Assembly: GCF_014349155.1 (NCBI RefSeq)
Contig: NZ_JACSIT010000066.1
Location: forward strand, 1-51,816
DNA: 51,816 nucleotides
Source: Neolewinella lacunae
GTDB lineage: Bacteria; Bacteroidota; Bacteroidia; Chitinophagales; Saprospiraceae
Direction: 5' to 3'
The notes beneath the pieces are model-generated. The model saw only the letters and a program-made list of their open reading frames with translations, was not told the origin of the DNA and did not search any database. The translations under genes and the position numbers were made by a program. This document shows, in pieces, positions 33,128 to 41,415 of this stretch (positions within the stretch are counted from its first letter, which is position 1; every line of letters starts with the position of its first letter).

Positions 33128-35641
33128 ATGGGCCGGAGCCGCCTCACCTTGCTCCTCATGATCCTGGCCTGCACCTGCGGCCGCGCCCAGGTGGCTCCCC
33201 CGACGGAACCGAGTGGCGCTGCTCCGCCAAAAACTTTGCTCTTCCGGCTCCTGGACGCGGCCAACGAAAGCCCCCTGGCGGCCGTGGAAATCTTTGCCGC
33301 CGAAACGGGTAAAGTGGTCTTGACCGACCGCCAGGGCGCGGCCGAACTCGCCTTCCCCGCCGGCACGACGGTGGTCAATCTCACGATCTTCACCCCCGGC
33401 TACCGCACCCGCCAGGAGGCCGTCGCGCTGCCCGGCACCCGCACTGCGGTAAGCTTCGCCCTCGAACCCCTACAGCTTGATCTCGACGCCGTAACCATCC
33501 GCGCCGAGGGCGAAAAACGCTTCGCCCTCCAACGCCTGCGGGCCGTGGAGGGGACGGCCATTTACGCCGGAAAAAAGACCGAGGTGGTGCGCCTGGAAGC
33601 CCTCACCGTCAACCTGGCCAGCAACCTCGCGCGGCAGCTCTACGCCCAGGTAGCGGGCCTGAACATCTACGAAAGCGACGACGCGGGCCTCCAGCTTTCC
33701 ATCGGCGGGCGGGGCCTGGACCCCAACCGCTCGGCCAGCTTCAACACCCGACAGAACGGCTACGACATCAGCGCCGACGTACTGGGCTACCCCGAGAGCT
33801 ATTACACGCCGCCGGCCGAGGCCCTGGCCGAAATCCAGGTCGTGCGCGGCGCGGCCAGCCTGCAGTACGGCACCCAGTTTGGCGGCCTGGTCAATTTTGT
33901 CTTCCGCACCCCCAGCCCCCGCAAAAAAATCGAACTGACGAGCCGCCAAACCGTCGGCAGCTTCGGCCTTTTTACCAGTTTCAACGCCCTGAGCGGCACG
34001 GTGGGCAAGCTCGGCTACTACGGCTACTTCAACTACAAGCGCGGCGACGGCTTCCGGGAAAATTCGGGCTTCAACAGCCGCAATGCCTATCTCCACCTGG
34101 GTTACGCCCTGAGCGAAAAGGCCCGGGTGCGCCTGGAGTACACTTACCTGGACTACCTCGCCCAGCAAGCCGGAGGACTAACCGACGCCCAGTTTTACGC
34201 CGACCCGCGGCAGAGCAACCGCAGCCGGAACTGGTTTGCCGTCGACTGGCAACTCTTTAACCTGCGCTACGACCAGAAACTGAACGACCGGACCAATGCC
34301 TCCGTCAGCGTCTTTGGCCTCGCGGCGGGCCGGCAAGCCGTGGGTTTCCGCACCAACCGCGTCTCGCAGGTGGATGACCCCACGGCCCCGCGCGACCTCA
34401 TCAGCGGAGAGTTCAACAACTGGGGCGTGGAGGCCCGCGTGCTGCACCGCTACCAGCTGGCCGGGCGCGCGGCCGTATTCCTGCTCGGCAGCAAATACTA
34501 CCACGCCGAAAACAGCGCCGTACAGGGCCCGGGGACGAACGGGGCCGACGCCGACTTCCGCCTGGCCACCGCCGATTTCCCGGCCTACCCCAACCAGTCG
34601 GCCTTCGCCTTCCCCAACCGCAACCTGGCCTTCTTCGGCGAACACATCCTTTACCTCAACGAGCGGCTCAGCATCACGCCCGGAGCCCGTTTTGAGTACA
34701 TCCGCACTGCCAGTCTGGGCGATTTTCGCCGCATCGACTTTGACCTGGCCGGCAACCCCATCCGCGACGAGACTTTCCCCGACGACCGCGTCTTCGAACG
34801 GCAGCTTTTCCTCCTCGGCATCGGCGTGAGCTACCGCCCGACGGAGCAGCTGGAATTTTTCGGCAACATCAGCCAGAACTACCGTTCGGTGACTTTCAAC
34901 GACATCCGTACGGTCAATCCCTCCTTTCAGGTCGATCCCGATATCCGGGACGAAGACGGATTTACGGCCGACGCCGGGGTGCGGGGCGAAGTGGGCGCAC
35001 TGGCCTACACGGCCAACGTCTTTGCCCTGCGCTACAACGACCGCCTGGGGGAAGTGCTGACCCCCGAAGTGGTCGTGCGGGCCGACGGCACGAGCGGGGA
35101 AACGGGACGGATCATCCGTCGGCGGGGAAACATTGGCGCGGCCTTTCTCTACGGGTTGGAATCTTTGCTGGAGTGGAATGCCCTGGCGGGGAAAAGCCGG
35201 GCCGGCCGACCGTATACCCTGACGGCTTTTGCCAATACCAGCCTGACCGGGTCGCGGTACACCGCCTCCGAAATTGCCGGCGTGGTGGGGAAGGCCGTGG
35301 AGTTTATTCCCCTGCTTAATCTTAAGACGGGCCTGCGTTTTGGCTACGCCGACCTGCTGGGCTCGCTGCAGTACAGCTACCTCTCCCGGCAATTCACCGA
35401 CGCCAGCAATGCGCCCCAGGACCGGCAAGACAACCAGTCGGGCATCGTCGGGGCCATCCCCGCCTACGGGGTGCTCGATCTGTCGCTTTCCTACCAGTGG
35501 AAAAAGCTGAAACTGGAAGCTGGCGTGACCAATTTGCTCGATGAAGTGTATTTCACCCGCCGGGCTACCGGCTACCCCGGGCCGGGCATCATCCCCAGTG
35601 CGCCACGGGGTGGGTATCTGGGGATTGAGCTGGTGTTGTAA
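33128..35641 (+). CDS. TonB-dependent outer-membrane receptor (FecA-like)
   Basis: The 837-residue receptor has a signal peptide MGRSRLTLLLMILACTCGRAQ, a carboxypeptidase-regulatory-like beta-sandwich (about 36-115), a plug domain (RLEALTVNLASNLARQLYAQVAGLNIYES, QLSIGGRGLDPNRSASFNTRQNGYDI, EIQVVRGAASLQYGTQFGGLVNFVFRTP) and a 22-strand barrel ending GGYLGIELVL. The plug and absence of SusC signatures point to ferric-siderophore or ferric-citrate type transport rather than glycan uptake. ATG 33128 puts the signal peptide at the N-terminus; ATG 33086 is an alternative that overlaps the HTTM stop. It is fourth in the imelysin operon. A copy of the NotI-type repeat encodes the end of its signal peptide. 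Confidence 0.9.
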   Translation: MGRSRLTLLLMILACTCGRAQVAPPTEPSGAAPPKTLLFRLLDAANESPLAAVEIFAAETGKVVLTDRQGAAELAFPAGTTVVNLTIFTPGYRTRQEAVALPGTRTAVSFALEPLQLDLDAVTIRAEGEKRFALQRLRAVEGTAIYAGKKTEVVRLEALTVNLASNLARQLYAQVAGLNIYESDDAGLQLSIGGRGLDPNRSASFNTRQNGYDISADVLGYPESYYTPPAEALAEIQVVRGAASLQYGTQFGGLVNFVFRTPSPRKKIELTSRQTVGSFGLFTSFNALSGTVGKLGYYGYFNYKRGDGFRENSGFNSRNAYLHLGYALSEKARVRLEYTYLDYLAQQAGGLTDAQFYADPRQSNRSRNWFAVDWQLFNLRYDQKLNDRTNASVSVFGLAAGRQAVGFRTNRVSQVDDPTAPRDLISGEFNNWGVEARVLHRYQLAGRAAVFLLGSKYYHAENSAVQGPGTNGADADFRLATADFPAYPNQSAFAFPNRNLAFFGEHILYLNERLSITPGARFEYIRTASLGDFRRIDFDLAGNPIRDETFPDDRVFERQLFLLGIGVSYRPTEQLEFFGNISQNYRSVTFNDIRTVNPSFQVDPDIRDEDGFTADAGVRGEVGALAYTANVFALRYNDRLGEVLTPEVVVRADGTSGETGRIIRRRGNIGAAFLYGLESLLEWNALAGKSRAGRPYTLTAFANTSLTGSRYTASEIAGVVGKAVEFIPLLNLKTGLRFGYADLLGSLQYSYLSRQFTDASNAPQDRQDNQSGIVGAIPAYGVLDLSLSYQWKKLKLEAGVTNLLDEVYFTRRATGYPGPGIIPSAPRGGYLGIELVL
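33171..33188 (+). repeat. NotI-type 18-bp repeat forming the end of a signal peptide
   Basis: This exact forward copy is read as CTCGRA, just before the predicted cleavage after Gln21 of the TonB receptor precursor. Confidence 0.85.
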
Positions 35642-35652
35642 GCCGCCCACCG

Positions 35653-35660
35653 TACCTTTG
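35653..35660 (+). promoter_or_regulatory. Bacteroidota -7 element, probably giving a near-leaderless mRNA
   Basis: TACCTTTG ends four bases before the ATG of the Mrp/ApbC gene. The transcript start expected a few bases downstream would fall at or next to the initiation codon. Confidence 0.5.
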
Positions 35661-35664
35661 TGCC

Positions 35665-36777
35665 ATGGAAACCAGTAAAATCGTCAAAGCCTTAGCCACG
35701 GTACAGGACCCTAACACGGGGCAGGACTTGATCACGGCCAATATGGTCTTGCACCTGAAAGTAGAGCCGCCCAACGTTTCCTTCACGCTGCAATTGCCGA
35801 AGTTGGATGCGGACTACAAACAGCAACTCAACTTCGCCTGCCAGGAGGCGATCCTGGCGGTTTACCCCCAGGCGGAGGTCCACGTCCACATGGCCAATCC
35901 CGGGGCTACGGCAAGCGCCGGTCAGGGCGGTGGCCCCCAGAAAAGCAACCCCTTGCCGCACGTGCGCAACATCATTGCCGTCGCCAGTGGGAAGGGTGGG
36001 GTAGGGAAGAGCACCGTTGCCGTCAACCTCGCCCTTGCGCTGCAAGACCTGGGAGCAGTAGTGGGCTTGCTGGATGCGGACGTTTACGGGCCTTCCATTC
36101 CTACGATGCTCGGGCTCCAGGGCCAGAAGCCGACGGTGGAAAAAGTCTACGGCAAGCCCAAGATCAAGCCCCTGTTCGCCTACGGGATGCCCGTGATGAG
36201 CACGGGTTTTGTTGTGGAGCCGGAACAGGCAGTGGTCCTGCGCGGGCCGCGGCTCTCCGGCATCGTCCGGCAGTTTCTCGAAGAGTGCGTCTGGCCGCCA
36301 ATGGATTACCTGATCATCGATTTACCGCCCGGGACAGGAGACGTGCAGCTCTCCCTCGTCCAGACCGTCTCCGTTACCGGCGCAGTACTGGTAACGACCC
36401 CACAGGAGGTGGCCCTGGCCGACGCAATCAAGGCCATGAATATGTTTTTTCTCCCCGATGTCCAGGTACCCGTCCTGGGGGTGGTAGAGAATATGTCGTG
36501 GTTCACGCCCGCAGAATTGCCCGACCACAAGTACTTCCTCTTTGGCAAAGACGGGGGCAAGACGCTGGCCAAAAAATCGAACAGTATGTTGTTGGGGCAG
36601 ATCCCGCTGGTGCAATCCATCCGCGAAGGCGGCGATGCCGGCCTGCCCGCCTACCTCAACAAGGAAGACGCCATCACGCGCGAAGCCTGGATGAAAGTGG
36701 CCAAAAACGTCGCCCGGCAAACGGCGCTGCGCAATGAGTTGCTGGCGGCAACTCCGGTGGTGGAGGTGAAGCGGTAG
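35665..36777 (+). CDS. Mrp/ApbC-type P-loop ATPase, iron-sulfur cluster carrier
   Basis: The 370-residue protein has an N-terminal MIP18/DUF59 domain (about 1-80) and a MinD-like ATPase with the deviant Walker A SGKGGVGKS (108-116), DADVYGPSIPTMLG, IIDLPPGTGD and TTPQEVALADAIKA. Proteins of this type load or transfer Fe-S clusters. The usual C-terminal CxxC that holds the bridging cluster in E. coli Mrp is missing: the matching stretch reads ENMSWFTPAELPDHKYFLFG. Other Bacteroidota members, as far as I recall, look similar. It starts 23 bp after the TonB receptor but probably has its own promoter. Confidence 0.93.
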   Translation: METSKIVKALATVQDPNTGQDLITANMVLHLKVEPPNVSFTLQLPKLDADYKQQLNFACQEAILAVYPQAEVHVHMANPGATASAGQGGGPQKSNPLPHVRNIIAVASGKGGVGKSTVAVNLALALQDLGAVVGLLDADVYGPSIPTMLGLQGQKPTVEKVYGKPKIKPLFAYGMPVMSTGFVVEPEQAVVLRGPRLSGIVRQFLEECVWPPMDYLIIDLPPGTGDVQLSLVQTVSVTGAVLVTTPQEVALADAIKAMNMFFLPDVQVPVLGVVENMSWFTPAELPDHKYFLFGKDGGKTLAKKSNSMLLGQIPLVQSIREGGDAGLPAYLNKEDAITREAWMKVAKNVARQTALRNELLAATPVVEVKR

Positions 36778-36886
36778 TTTTAGTACGGTAGTTCTGTAGT
36801 TCTGTAGTGGACCATTCCCCACTAGGGTACTGCCGTCTAAAGTCCGTTGAAGGCCACTTCGTTGTGATTATTGAAGGGTCTCAACT

Positions 36887-37113
36887 TAGGCTGTTCCCTT
36901 TACTTACTTTTTGTCACTACCAATTTTAGCTCCCCTTTCAAGAATGTCGAGACGAGCTTAGAGCCTCAAAAATGCTTAGTGTAACTTAAAAAGAATGGTG
37001 CTTGGGTCATCCCTCTCCGTTGGACGCGTTTTCTGGGGTAGGGGCCCCAGAAATAAGCCGAGGGAGAGGGCAAAAAGAGTAACGTACAATCATATTCAAA
37101 CGGAACAGCCTAG
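36887..37113. mobile_element. MITE-like non-coding element with target-site duplication
   Basis: The left end TAGGCTGTTCCCTTT (36887-36901) and the right end AAACGGAACAGCCTA (37098-37112) are 15-bp inverted repeats with one mismatch. They are flanked by identical 9-bp direct repeats GTCTCAACT at 36878-36886 and 37114-37122, the expected duplication from insertion. The ~227-bp interior has no gene but can fold: a CCCTCTCC/GGAGAGGG outer pairing surrounds a perfect TTTCTGGGG/CCCCAGAAA stem (37031-37054). It lies between the convergent Mrp and YkgJ-type genes, where the stem may also act as a terminator for both. No related transposase is in the window. Confidence 0.65.
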
Positions 37114-37130
37114 GTCTCAACTCACCTCGG

Positions 37131-37610
37131 TTAGCCCTCCCGCAAACGCCGCACGACCTCCCCGACGGCCGGGCAGACCAGCGTATTGCGCAGGGTGAGG
37201 GGAAGAATCTGGAGCATGTTTTTGCGGTCGGTGTGTGGGTATTCCCGGCAGGCGCGGGGCCGGGCCGTGTAGACGGAGCAGTAGTTATCGGCCCCCAAAA
37301 AAGGGCAAGGTGCGGTGCGGAGGACGTAGTCGCCTTCCTCATCGAGGCGGAGGTAGCGCGTGACCAGTTCGGCTGGCCGGATGCCGAGGTGCTTGGCCAG
37401 GCGGTCGATGTCGACGTCGCGAAAAATGGGGCTGGTGGTTTTGCAACAGTTGGCGCAGTCCAGGCAGTCGATTTCCCGGAAAACGGCGTCGTGCTGGGTT
37501 TGGAACTGCTCGTCGAGGTCCCGCGGCGGGCGGGTGCGCAGCTGGCGGAAGAACTTCTTATTGTCGGCCTGTTCCCGCTCGGCGCGGGCGATGGCTTTGG
37601 GGATGTCCAT
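37131..37610 (-). CDS. YkgJ-family cysteine cluster protein
   Basis: The 159-residue protein has CLDCANCC followed by PCPFLGADNYCSVYTARPRACREYP, the cysteine pattern of the YkgJ/UPF0153 (CxxCxxCC) family, which probably binds zinc or an iron-sulfur cluster. Function is unknown. ATG 37610 (MDIPKAIARAEREQ) is the family-type start. It is encoded 41 bp after the Fic gene on the same strand and may be read through from it. Its stop lies eight bases from the target-site duplication of the MITE-like element. Confidence 0.87.
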   Translation of the reverse strand: MDIPKAIARAEREQADNKKFFRQLRTRPPRDLDEQFQTQHDAVFREIDCLDCANCCKTTSPIFRDVDIDRLAKHLGIRPAELVTRYLRLDEEGDYVLRTAPCPFLGADNYCSVYTARPRACREYPHTDRKNMLQILPLTLRNTLVCPAVGEVVRRLREG

Positions 37611-37651
37611 GGGTTGTTGATTTGAAGGACGATGATCTTTGGCCGGGTGGT

Positions 37652-38707
37652 TTACTCCAGGGCTAGAGAATACCAAGTCCCTTTTCCTACCCCGTTCTGC
37701 TGGAGTTGCTGATTGTGGATAAGCGTTGCAATGTTTTTTCGGAGTGTATTCCGATTGGCACTGGTCAGCCTTTCTAATTCACTCATCGTGGTGCGGCCAC
37801 GCGATTGGATAATCTCGAGAATTTGCTGGGCCAGTTCTGGCATTTGGGTGAGGAGAATGTGTTCCCGGCTGACCTTAATTTCCAGATTATCCTTTTGCCG
37901 CTTAAGCGATTTAAGAAAAAACAGCAACCACGGATGCCAATCGGTCTCCGCGAGGCCCAGGGTAGACTGGGTGCGCCTGAGCGACAAATAATAGGCTTGC
38001 TTTTCTTGTTCGATGATGGCTTCCAAAGAACTGTAGGGCACGTAGCGGTACCCCACTTTCAGCAGCAGGTAGGTGGTAAGCGCCCGTGAAAGGCGGCCAT
38101 TCCCGTCTTGGAAAGGGTGAATGGCCAAAAAGCAGAGGATGAAAATACCGACTACCAAAAGCGGGTGAAAATGCCCGTCGGAAAGCGCCTGCTGCGTCCA
38201 TTCCACCAGTTCCCTCATTTTCTGGGGCGTTTCCCGGGGACTACTTGTTTCAAAGACGATGCCAATTTGTTGCCCCTCTGCATCAGTGGCTACTACGTGG
38301 TTGGGGTGCTGCTTGTACTGGCCTTGGTGCCACTGGTCTTTGTCGCTGTATTTGAGCAACAGGCCGTGCATTTGTTGTATGAAGTTCTCGGAAAGCGGAA
38401 TGTCTGCGAAATGCTGAAAAATCGTATTCATCAATTCGGCGTACCCGGCTACCTCTTGTTCGTCGCGGGTGTTGAAATTGGCGACAGACAGGTTGAGCAG
38501 CAATTGTTCCACCTGTCGGTCAGATAGCTTACTTCCCTCGATACGCGTGCTCGATGCAATACTTTCAATGGTGGCTACTTTCTGGAGCCGGACCAACACC
38601 TCCGGGGCTAAATTTCCGAGGGCACGCCACGCTCCTTTGAACTCATCAATCTCGGCAATGAGGTTGAGGATCTCCGGGGTAATTTCTAGGTTTTGTACGG
38701 ATCGCAT
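37652..38707 (-). CDS. Fic family protein (adenylyltransferase) with winged-helix domain
   Basis: The 351-residue protein has the Fic catalytic motif HPFQDGNGR (His197), so it should transfer AMP from ATP to a hydroxyl side chain. An N-terminal inhibitory helix carries SSTRIEG (Ser53-xxx-Glu57-Gly58), the [ST]xxxE[GN] motif of self-inhibited class II Fic proteins. The C-terminal part (about 300-350, GRTTMSELERLTSANRNTLRKNIATLIHN) is a winged helix that could bind DNA. ATG 38707 is chosen; the ATG nine codons upstream (38734) falls within the repeated operator-like sequence. The target is unknown. Base composition is lower in GC than that of thyA beside it. Confidence 0.92.
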   Translation of the reverse strand: MRSVQNLEITPEILNLIAEIDEFKGAWRALGNLAPEVLVRLQKVATIESIASSTRIEGSKLSDRQVEQLLLNLSVANFNTRDEQEVAGYAELMNTIFQHFADIPLSENFIQQMHGLLLKYSDKDQWHQGQYKQHPNHVVATDAEGQQIGIVFETSSPRETPQKMRELVEWTQQALSDGHFHPLLVVGIFILCFLAIHPFQDGNGRLSRALTTYLLLKVGYRYVPYSSLEAIIEQEKQAYYLSLRRTQSTLGLAETDWHPWLLFFLKSLKRQKDNLEIKVSREHILLTQMPELAQQILEIIQSRGRTTMSELERLTSANRNTLRKNIATLIHNQQLQQNGVGKGTWYSLALE

Positions 38708-38716
38708 GACATAAAA

Positions 38717-38776
38717 GTACGCATAAGTACGCATAAAACCCCCTCTCAGACAAAAAAGTACACATAAATACGCATA
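38717..38776 (-). promoter_or_regulatory. Operator-like repeats ahead of the fic gene
   Basis: On the plus strand GTACGCATA occurs at 38717 and 38727, and the close variants GTACACATA at 38758 and ATACGCATA at 38768. The sites come in pairs with a 10-bp pitch, and the pairs are 41 bp apart, so all four lie on one face of the helix. The nearest pair begins 10 bp upstream of the fic ATG and overlaps a possible -7 box (TACTTTTA on the minus strand). Self-regulation by the Fic winged helix is a reasonable inference. Confidence 0.6.
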
Positions 38777-38798
38777 AAATGGTCTTTCCCCGCAGTCC

Positions 38799-39704
38799 TT
38801 AAATGGCGATGGGCGCGCGGATGGCCGGCAGCGGGTCGTAGTCGAGCAACTGGATGTCTTCGAAACTGAGGTGGAAAATATCCGGGGCACTGGCAGCTAT
38901 TTCCAGGCGGGGTAGGGGACGGGGCTGCCGGCCGAGTTGCTCGCGCGCCTGTTCCACGTGGTTGTTGTAAAGGTGGGCATCGCCGAGGGTGTGGACGAAG
39001 TCGCCCACCCCCAAACCACATTCCCGTGCCACCAGGTGGGTCAGCAGGGCGTAGGAAGCAATGTTGAAGGGAACGCCCAGAAAGACGTCGCCCGAACGCT
39101 GGTAGAGCTGGCAGCTGAGTTTGCCCTCCGCAACGTAAAACTGGAACAGCGTATGGCAGGGCGGCAGTCCGGCTTTGACCATCTCGGGGAGGTCGGCAGG
39201 GTTCCAGGCGCTGACGATGTGCCGCCGCGAATCGGGCTGGTTGCGGAGGTCTTCAATGACTTTCGCCAGCTGGTCTACCCCGTTGAAATTGCGCCACTGC
39301 CGGCCGTAGACCGGCCCCAGTTCGCCCCACTGCGCGGCAAATTCAGCGTCTTCCCTGATGCGATTGACAAAACGTTCCAGTTCCGCCTTCCACTCCCGGC
39401 TGTGCTGGGGGAAGCGCTCGGCCATTCCTTTTTCTTCTAAGTAGTGACGGAAGGGCCACTCGTTCCAGATCTTGACGTTGTTCTGGACCAGATAGCGCAG
39501 GTTCGTATCGCCGCGGATGAACCAGAGCAGTTCGTGGACAATGCTGGGCCAGTGGACCTTCTTGGTCGTCAGCAGCGGAAAACCCGCCGCCAAATCGCAA
39601 CGGAACTGGTAGCCAAACACTGAGCGGGTGCCGGTTCCCGTCCGGTCTTCCTTCAGGGTGCCGTGGTCGAGGATGTGTTGGAGCAGTTTGTGGTAAGCTT
39701 GCAT
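38799..39704 (-). CDS. thyA: Thymidylate synthase
   Basis: The 301-residue folate-dependent ThyA makes dTMP from dUMP. Conserved parts are [50 protein letters not shown], the catalytic cysteine Cys183 in [12 protein letters not shown], and the [20 protein letters not shown] and [11 protein letters not shown] strands. The length exceeds the 264 residues of E. coli ThyA because of an insertion around 85-125 ([23 protein letters not shown]), a common long form. ATG 39704 is the family start. No dihydrofolate reductase gene follows in the window; the fic gene lies downstream. Confidence 0.97.
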   Translation of the reverse strand: MQAYHKLLQHILDHGTLKEDRTGTGTRSVFGYQFRCDLAAGFPLLTTKKVHWPSIVHELLWFIRGDTNLRYLVQNNVKIWNEWPFRHYLEEKGMAERFPQHSREWKAELERFVNRIREDAEFAAQWGELGPVYGRQWRNFNGVDQLAKVIEDLRNQPDSRRHIVSAWNPADLPEMVKAGLPPCHTLFQFYVAEGKLSCQLYQRSGDVFLGVPFNIASYALLTHLVARECGLGVGDFVHTLGDAHLYNNHVEQAREQLGRQPRPLPRLEIAASAPDIFHLSFEDIQLLDYDPLPAIRAPIAI

Positions 39705-39772
39705 GGTGGAGCACTTGGCTGGCGGCAAATTATCACTTTTTGCCGTTTTTGTCGGCTTTTGCTGGCGGGCAC

Positions 39773-39907
39773 GGTATTGTCGCGGCTTTAGCCCGACCCC
39801 CTTTCGGGCTTTAGCCCGACTCCCTCAAGGTACTGTCGCGGCTTAAGCCCGACCCTGCTTCGGGCTTAAGCCTGGCACTACTGGTTGGGCTAAAGCCACG
39901 ACATTAC
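39773..39907 (-). repeat. Cluster of the 25-bp GC-rich repeat
   Basis: The gap between the thyA and symporter starts holds reverse copies at 39773-39797 and 39829-39853, a half copy at 39806-39820 and a forward variant at 39884-39907. It belongs to the same family as the six copies at 403-633. It sits between divergent genes, so it is upstream of both. Confidence 0.8.
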
Positions 39908-39915
39908 TTTTTTAC

Positions 39916-39923
39916 TATCTTTC
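39916..39923 (+). promoter_or_regulatory. Near-consensus -7 element for the dicarboxylate symporter
   Basis: TATCTTTC matches TAnnTTTG except at the last base and ends 19 bases before the ATG at 39943. Confidence 0.4.
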
Positions 39924-39942
39924 GCCCAAACCACCGCTACAC

Positions 39943-41250
39943 ATGAAAAAGCTTGCGCTGCATTGGCAAATCCTTCTCGGCATGGCCGCCGGTATCCTTT
40001 TTGGCGTTTTGGCCAGCCAGATGGGCTGGGCCGAGTTTGTCAAAGACTGGATTAAGCCTTTCGGCACCATCTTCATCAACAGCCTCAAGCTGATCGCCAT
40101 TCCGCTCATCGTGGCCAGCCTCATCAAGGGGGTAACGGACCTGAAGGACATCTCGAAACTCTCCCAGATGGGGGGGCGGACGATCGTCATCTACATCGCT
40201 ACCACGGTATTGGCCATCGTCATCGGGCTACTTATCGTCAACCTCATCGGGCCGGGCCGGGGCCTCGACGCCAGTACGCGCGATTCGCTGCTCAACGACT
40301 ACGCCGCCGACGCCGGTGCCCGCATCACCGCCGCTTCGGCCCAGCGCGAATCCGGCCCCTTGCAGGCGCTGGTGGATCTGGTGCCCGAAAACATCGTCGG
40401 GGCAGCCTCCAACAATGGCAATATGTTGCAGGTCATTTTCTTCGTCATTTGCTTCGGCATTGGCCTGATTTTGATCGACCCTAAGAAGGCCCAGCCCGTG
40501 AAAGATTTCTTTGACGGCGTCAATGAAGTGGTCCTCAAACTCATTGACCTCATCATGATTGCGGCGCCTTACGGCGTTTTTGCCCTGCTGGCGGCGCTGG
40601 TGGTGGAGGCACCGAGTACGGATTTATTCCTGGCCCTGTTCTACTACTCGCTGTGCGTACTGGCCGGGCTGGCCATCATGATTTTCATCGTTTACCCCAC
40701 GCTGGTGAAAGTGTTTGCTGGCCGCGGCCCCGCCTTCTTTTTCCGCGGGATCAGTCCGGCGCAACTCCTCGCCTTTTCCACCAGTTCGAGCGCCGCGACG
40801 CTGCCCGTGACGATGGAGCGCGTAGAGGAGCACCTGGGCGTGGATGAGGAAGTGACCAGTTTTGTGTTGCCCATCGGCGCGACCATTAATATGGACGGAA
40901 CCAGCCTTTACCAGGCAGTGGCGGCCGTGTTCATTGCCCAGGCTTACGGTATGGACCTCAGTTTGATGACCCAGCTGGGCATCATCACCACGGCACTGGC
41001 GGCCAGTATCGGCTCGGCGGCGGTGCCCGGTGCGGGGATGGTCATGCTCGTCATCGTACTCGGCCAGGCGGGCATTCCCGAGGCGGGCCTGGCCCTGATT
41101 TTTGCCGTAGACCGGCCCCTGGACATGTGCCGTACCGTGGCCAACGTCACGGGCGATGCCACCGTGGCAATGATTGTGGCCAAATCCGTCGACAAACTCA
41201 ACGACCCCGAAGAGCGGAGGTTGGATGATCATTACGTGGCAGCAGAATAG
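39943..41250 (+). CDS. Dicarboxylate/amino acid:cation symporter (DAACS family)
   Basis: The 435-residue membrane protein of the GltP/DctA type takes up glutamate, aspartate or C4-dicarboxylates with Na+ or H+. The key motifs are the serine-rich hairpin STSSSAATLPVTMERVEE, the helix-7 signature PIGATINMDGTSLYQ and the substrate helix DRPLDMCRTVANVTGDA. The first helix starts WQILLGMAAGILFGVLASQMG. A hydrophilic insert with several acidic residues (about 110-150) is longer than in E. coli GltP. It is a single-gene unit followed directly by a repeat and hairpin. The exact substrate cannot be chosen from sequence. Confidence 0.93.
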   Translation: MKKLALHWQILLGMAAGILFGVLASQMGWAEFVKDWIKPFGTIFINSLKLIAIPLIVASLIKGVTDLKDISKLSQMGGRTIVIYIATTVLAIVIGLLIVNLIGPGRGLDASTRDSLLNDYAADAGARITAASAQRESGPLQALVDLVPENIVGAASNNGNMLQVIFFVICFGIGLILIDPKKAQPVKDFFDGVNEVVLKLIDLIMIAAPYGVFALLAALVVEAPSTDLFLALFYYSLCVLAGLAIMIFIVYPTLVKVFAGRGPAFFFRGISPAQLLAFSTSSSAATLPVTMERVEEHLGVDEEVTSFVLPIGATINMDGTSLYQAVAAVFIAQAYGMDLSLMTQLGIITTALAASIGSAAVPGAGMVMLVIVLGQAGIPEAGLALIFAVDRPLDMCRTVANVTGDATVAMIVAKSVDKLNDPEERRLDDHYVAAE

Positions 41251-41305
41251 TTGGGCGCGGCCGCAGGTGCTCCCCCCCGGCCCCCCGAAGGGGGGAGTTA
41301 GGACA
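41251..41305 (-). repeat. 55-bp duplicated element: NotI repeat plus C6/G6 hairpin (copy 1)
   Basis: It begins right after the symporter stop with an exact reverse 18-mer (41253-41270) and continues into a CCCCCCGAAGGGGGG hairpin and GAGTTAGGACA. The whole 55 bases are identical to 48710-48764. As the first structure after a stop codon it may act as a transcript end. Confidence 0.85.
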
Positions 41306-41415
41306 AGGAGCAAGGCGAATACGTCGGTAACTTACATTTTGCGAGGGAACAGGCGGTAGCAAGGGTACGTTCCCCAGCTAACGGAGGCAGCGATTGCCTT
41401 TCAAAAAAGCAAGGC

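Noticed and set aside
33128-35641. SusC-type glycan transporter that could serve the glucan locus
   Set aside because: The plug and N-terminal domain look like ferric-siderophore-type receptors, no SusD follows, and it sits in an imelysin operon on the other strand.
34178-35650. 490-codon minus-strand frame opposite the TonB receptor
   Set aside because: It has no domain features and lies fully inside a convincing receptor gene.
37652-38734. Fic start at ATG 38734
   Set aside because: This start lies inside the repeated operator-like sites, and the extra nine residues (MRTYAYFYV) are encoded by the repeat itself; ATG 38707 is preferred.
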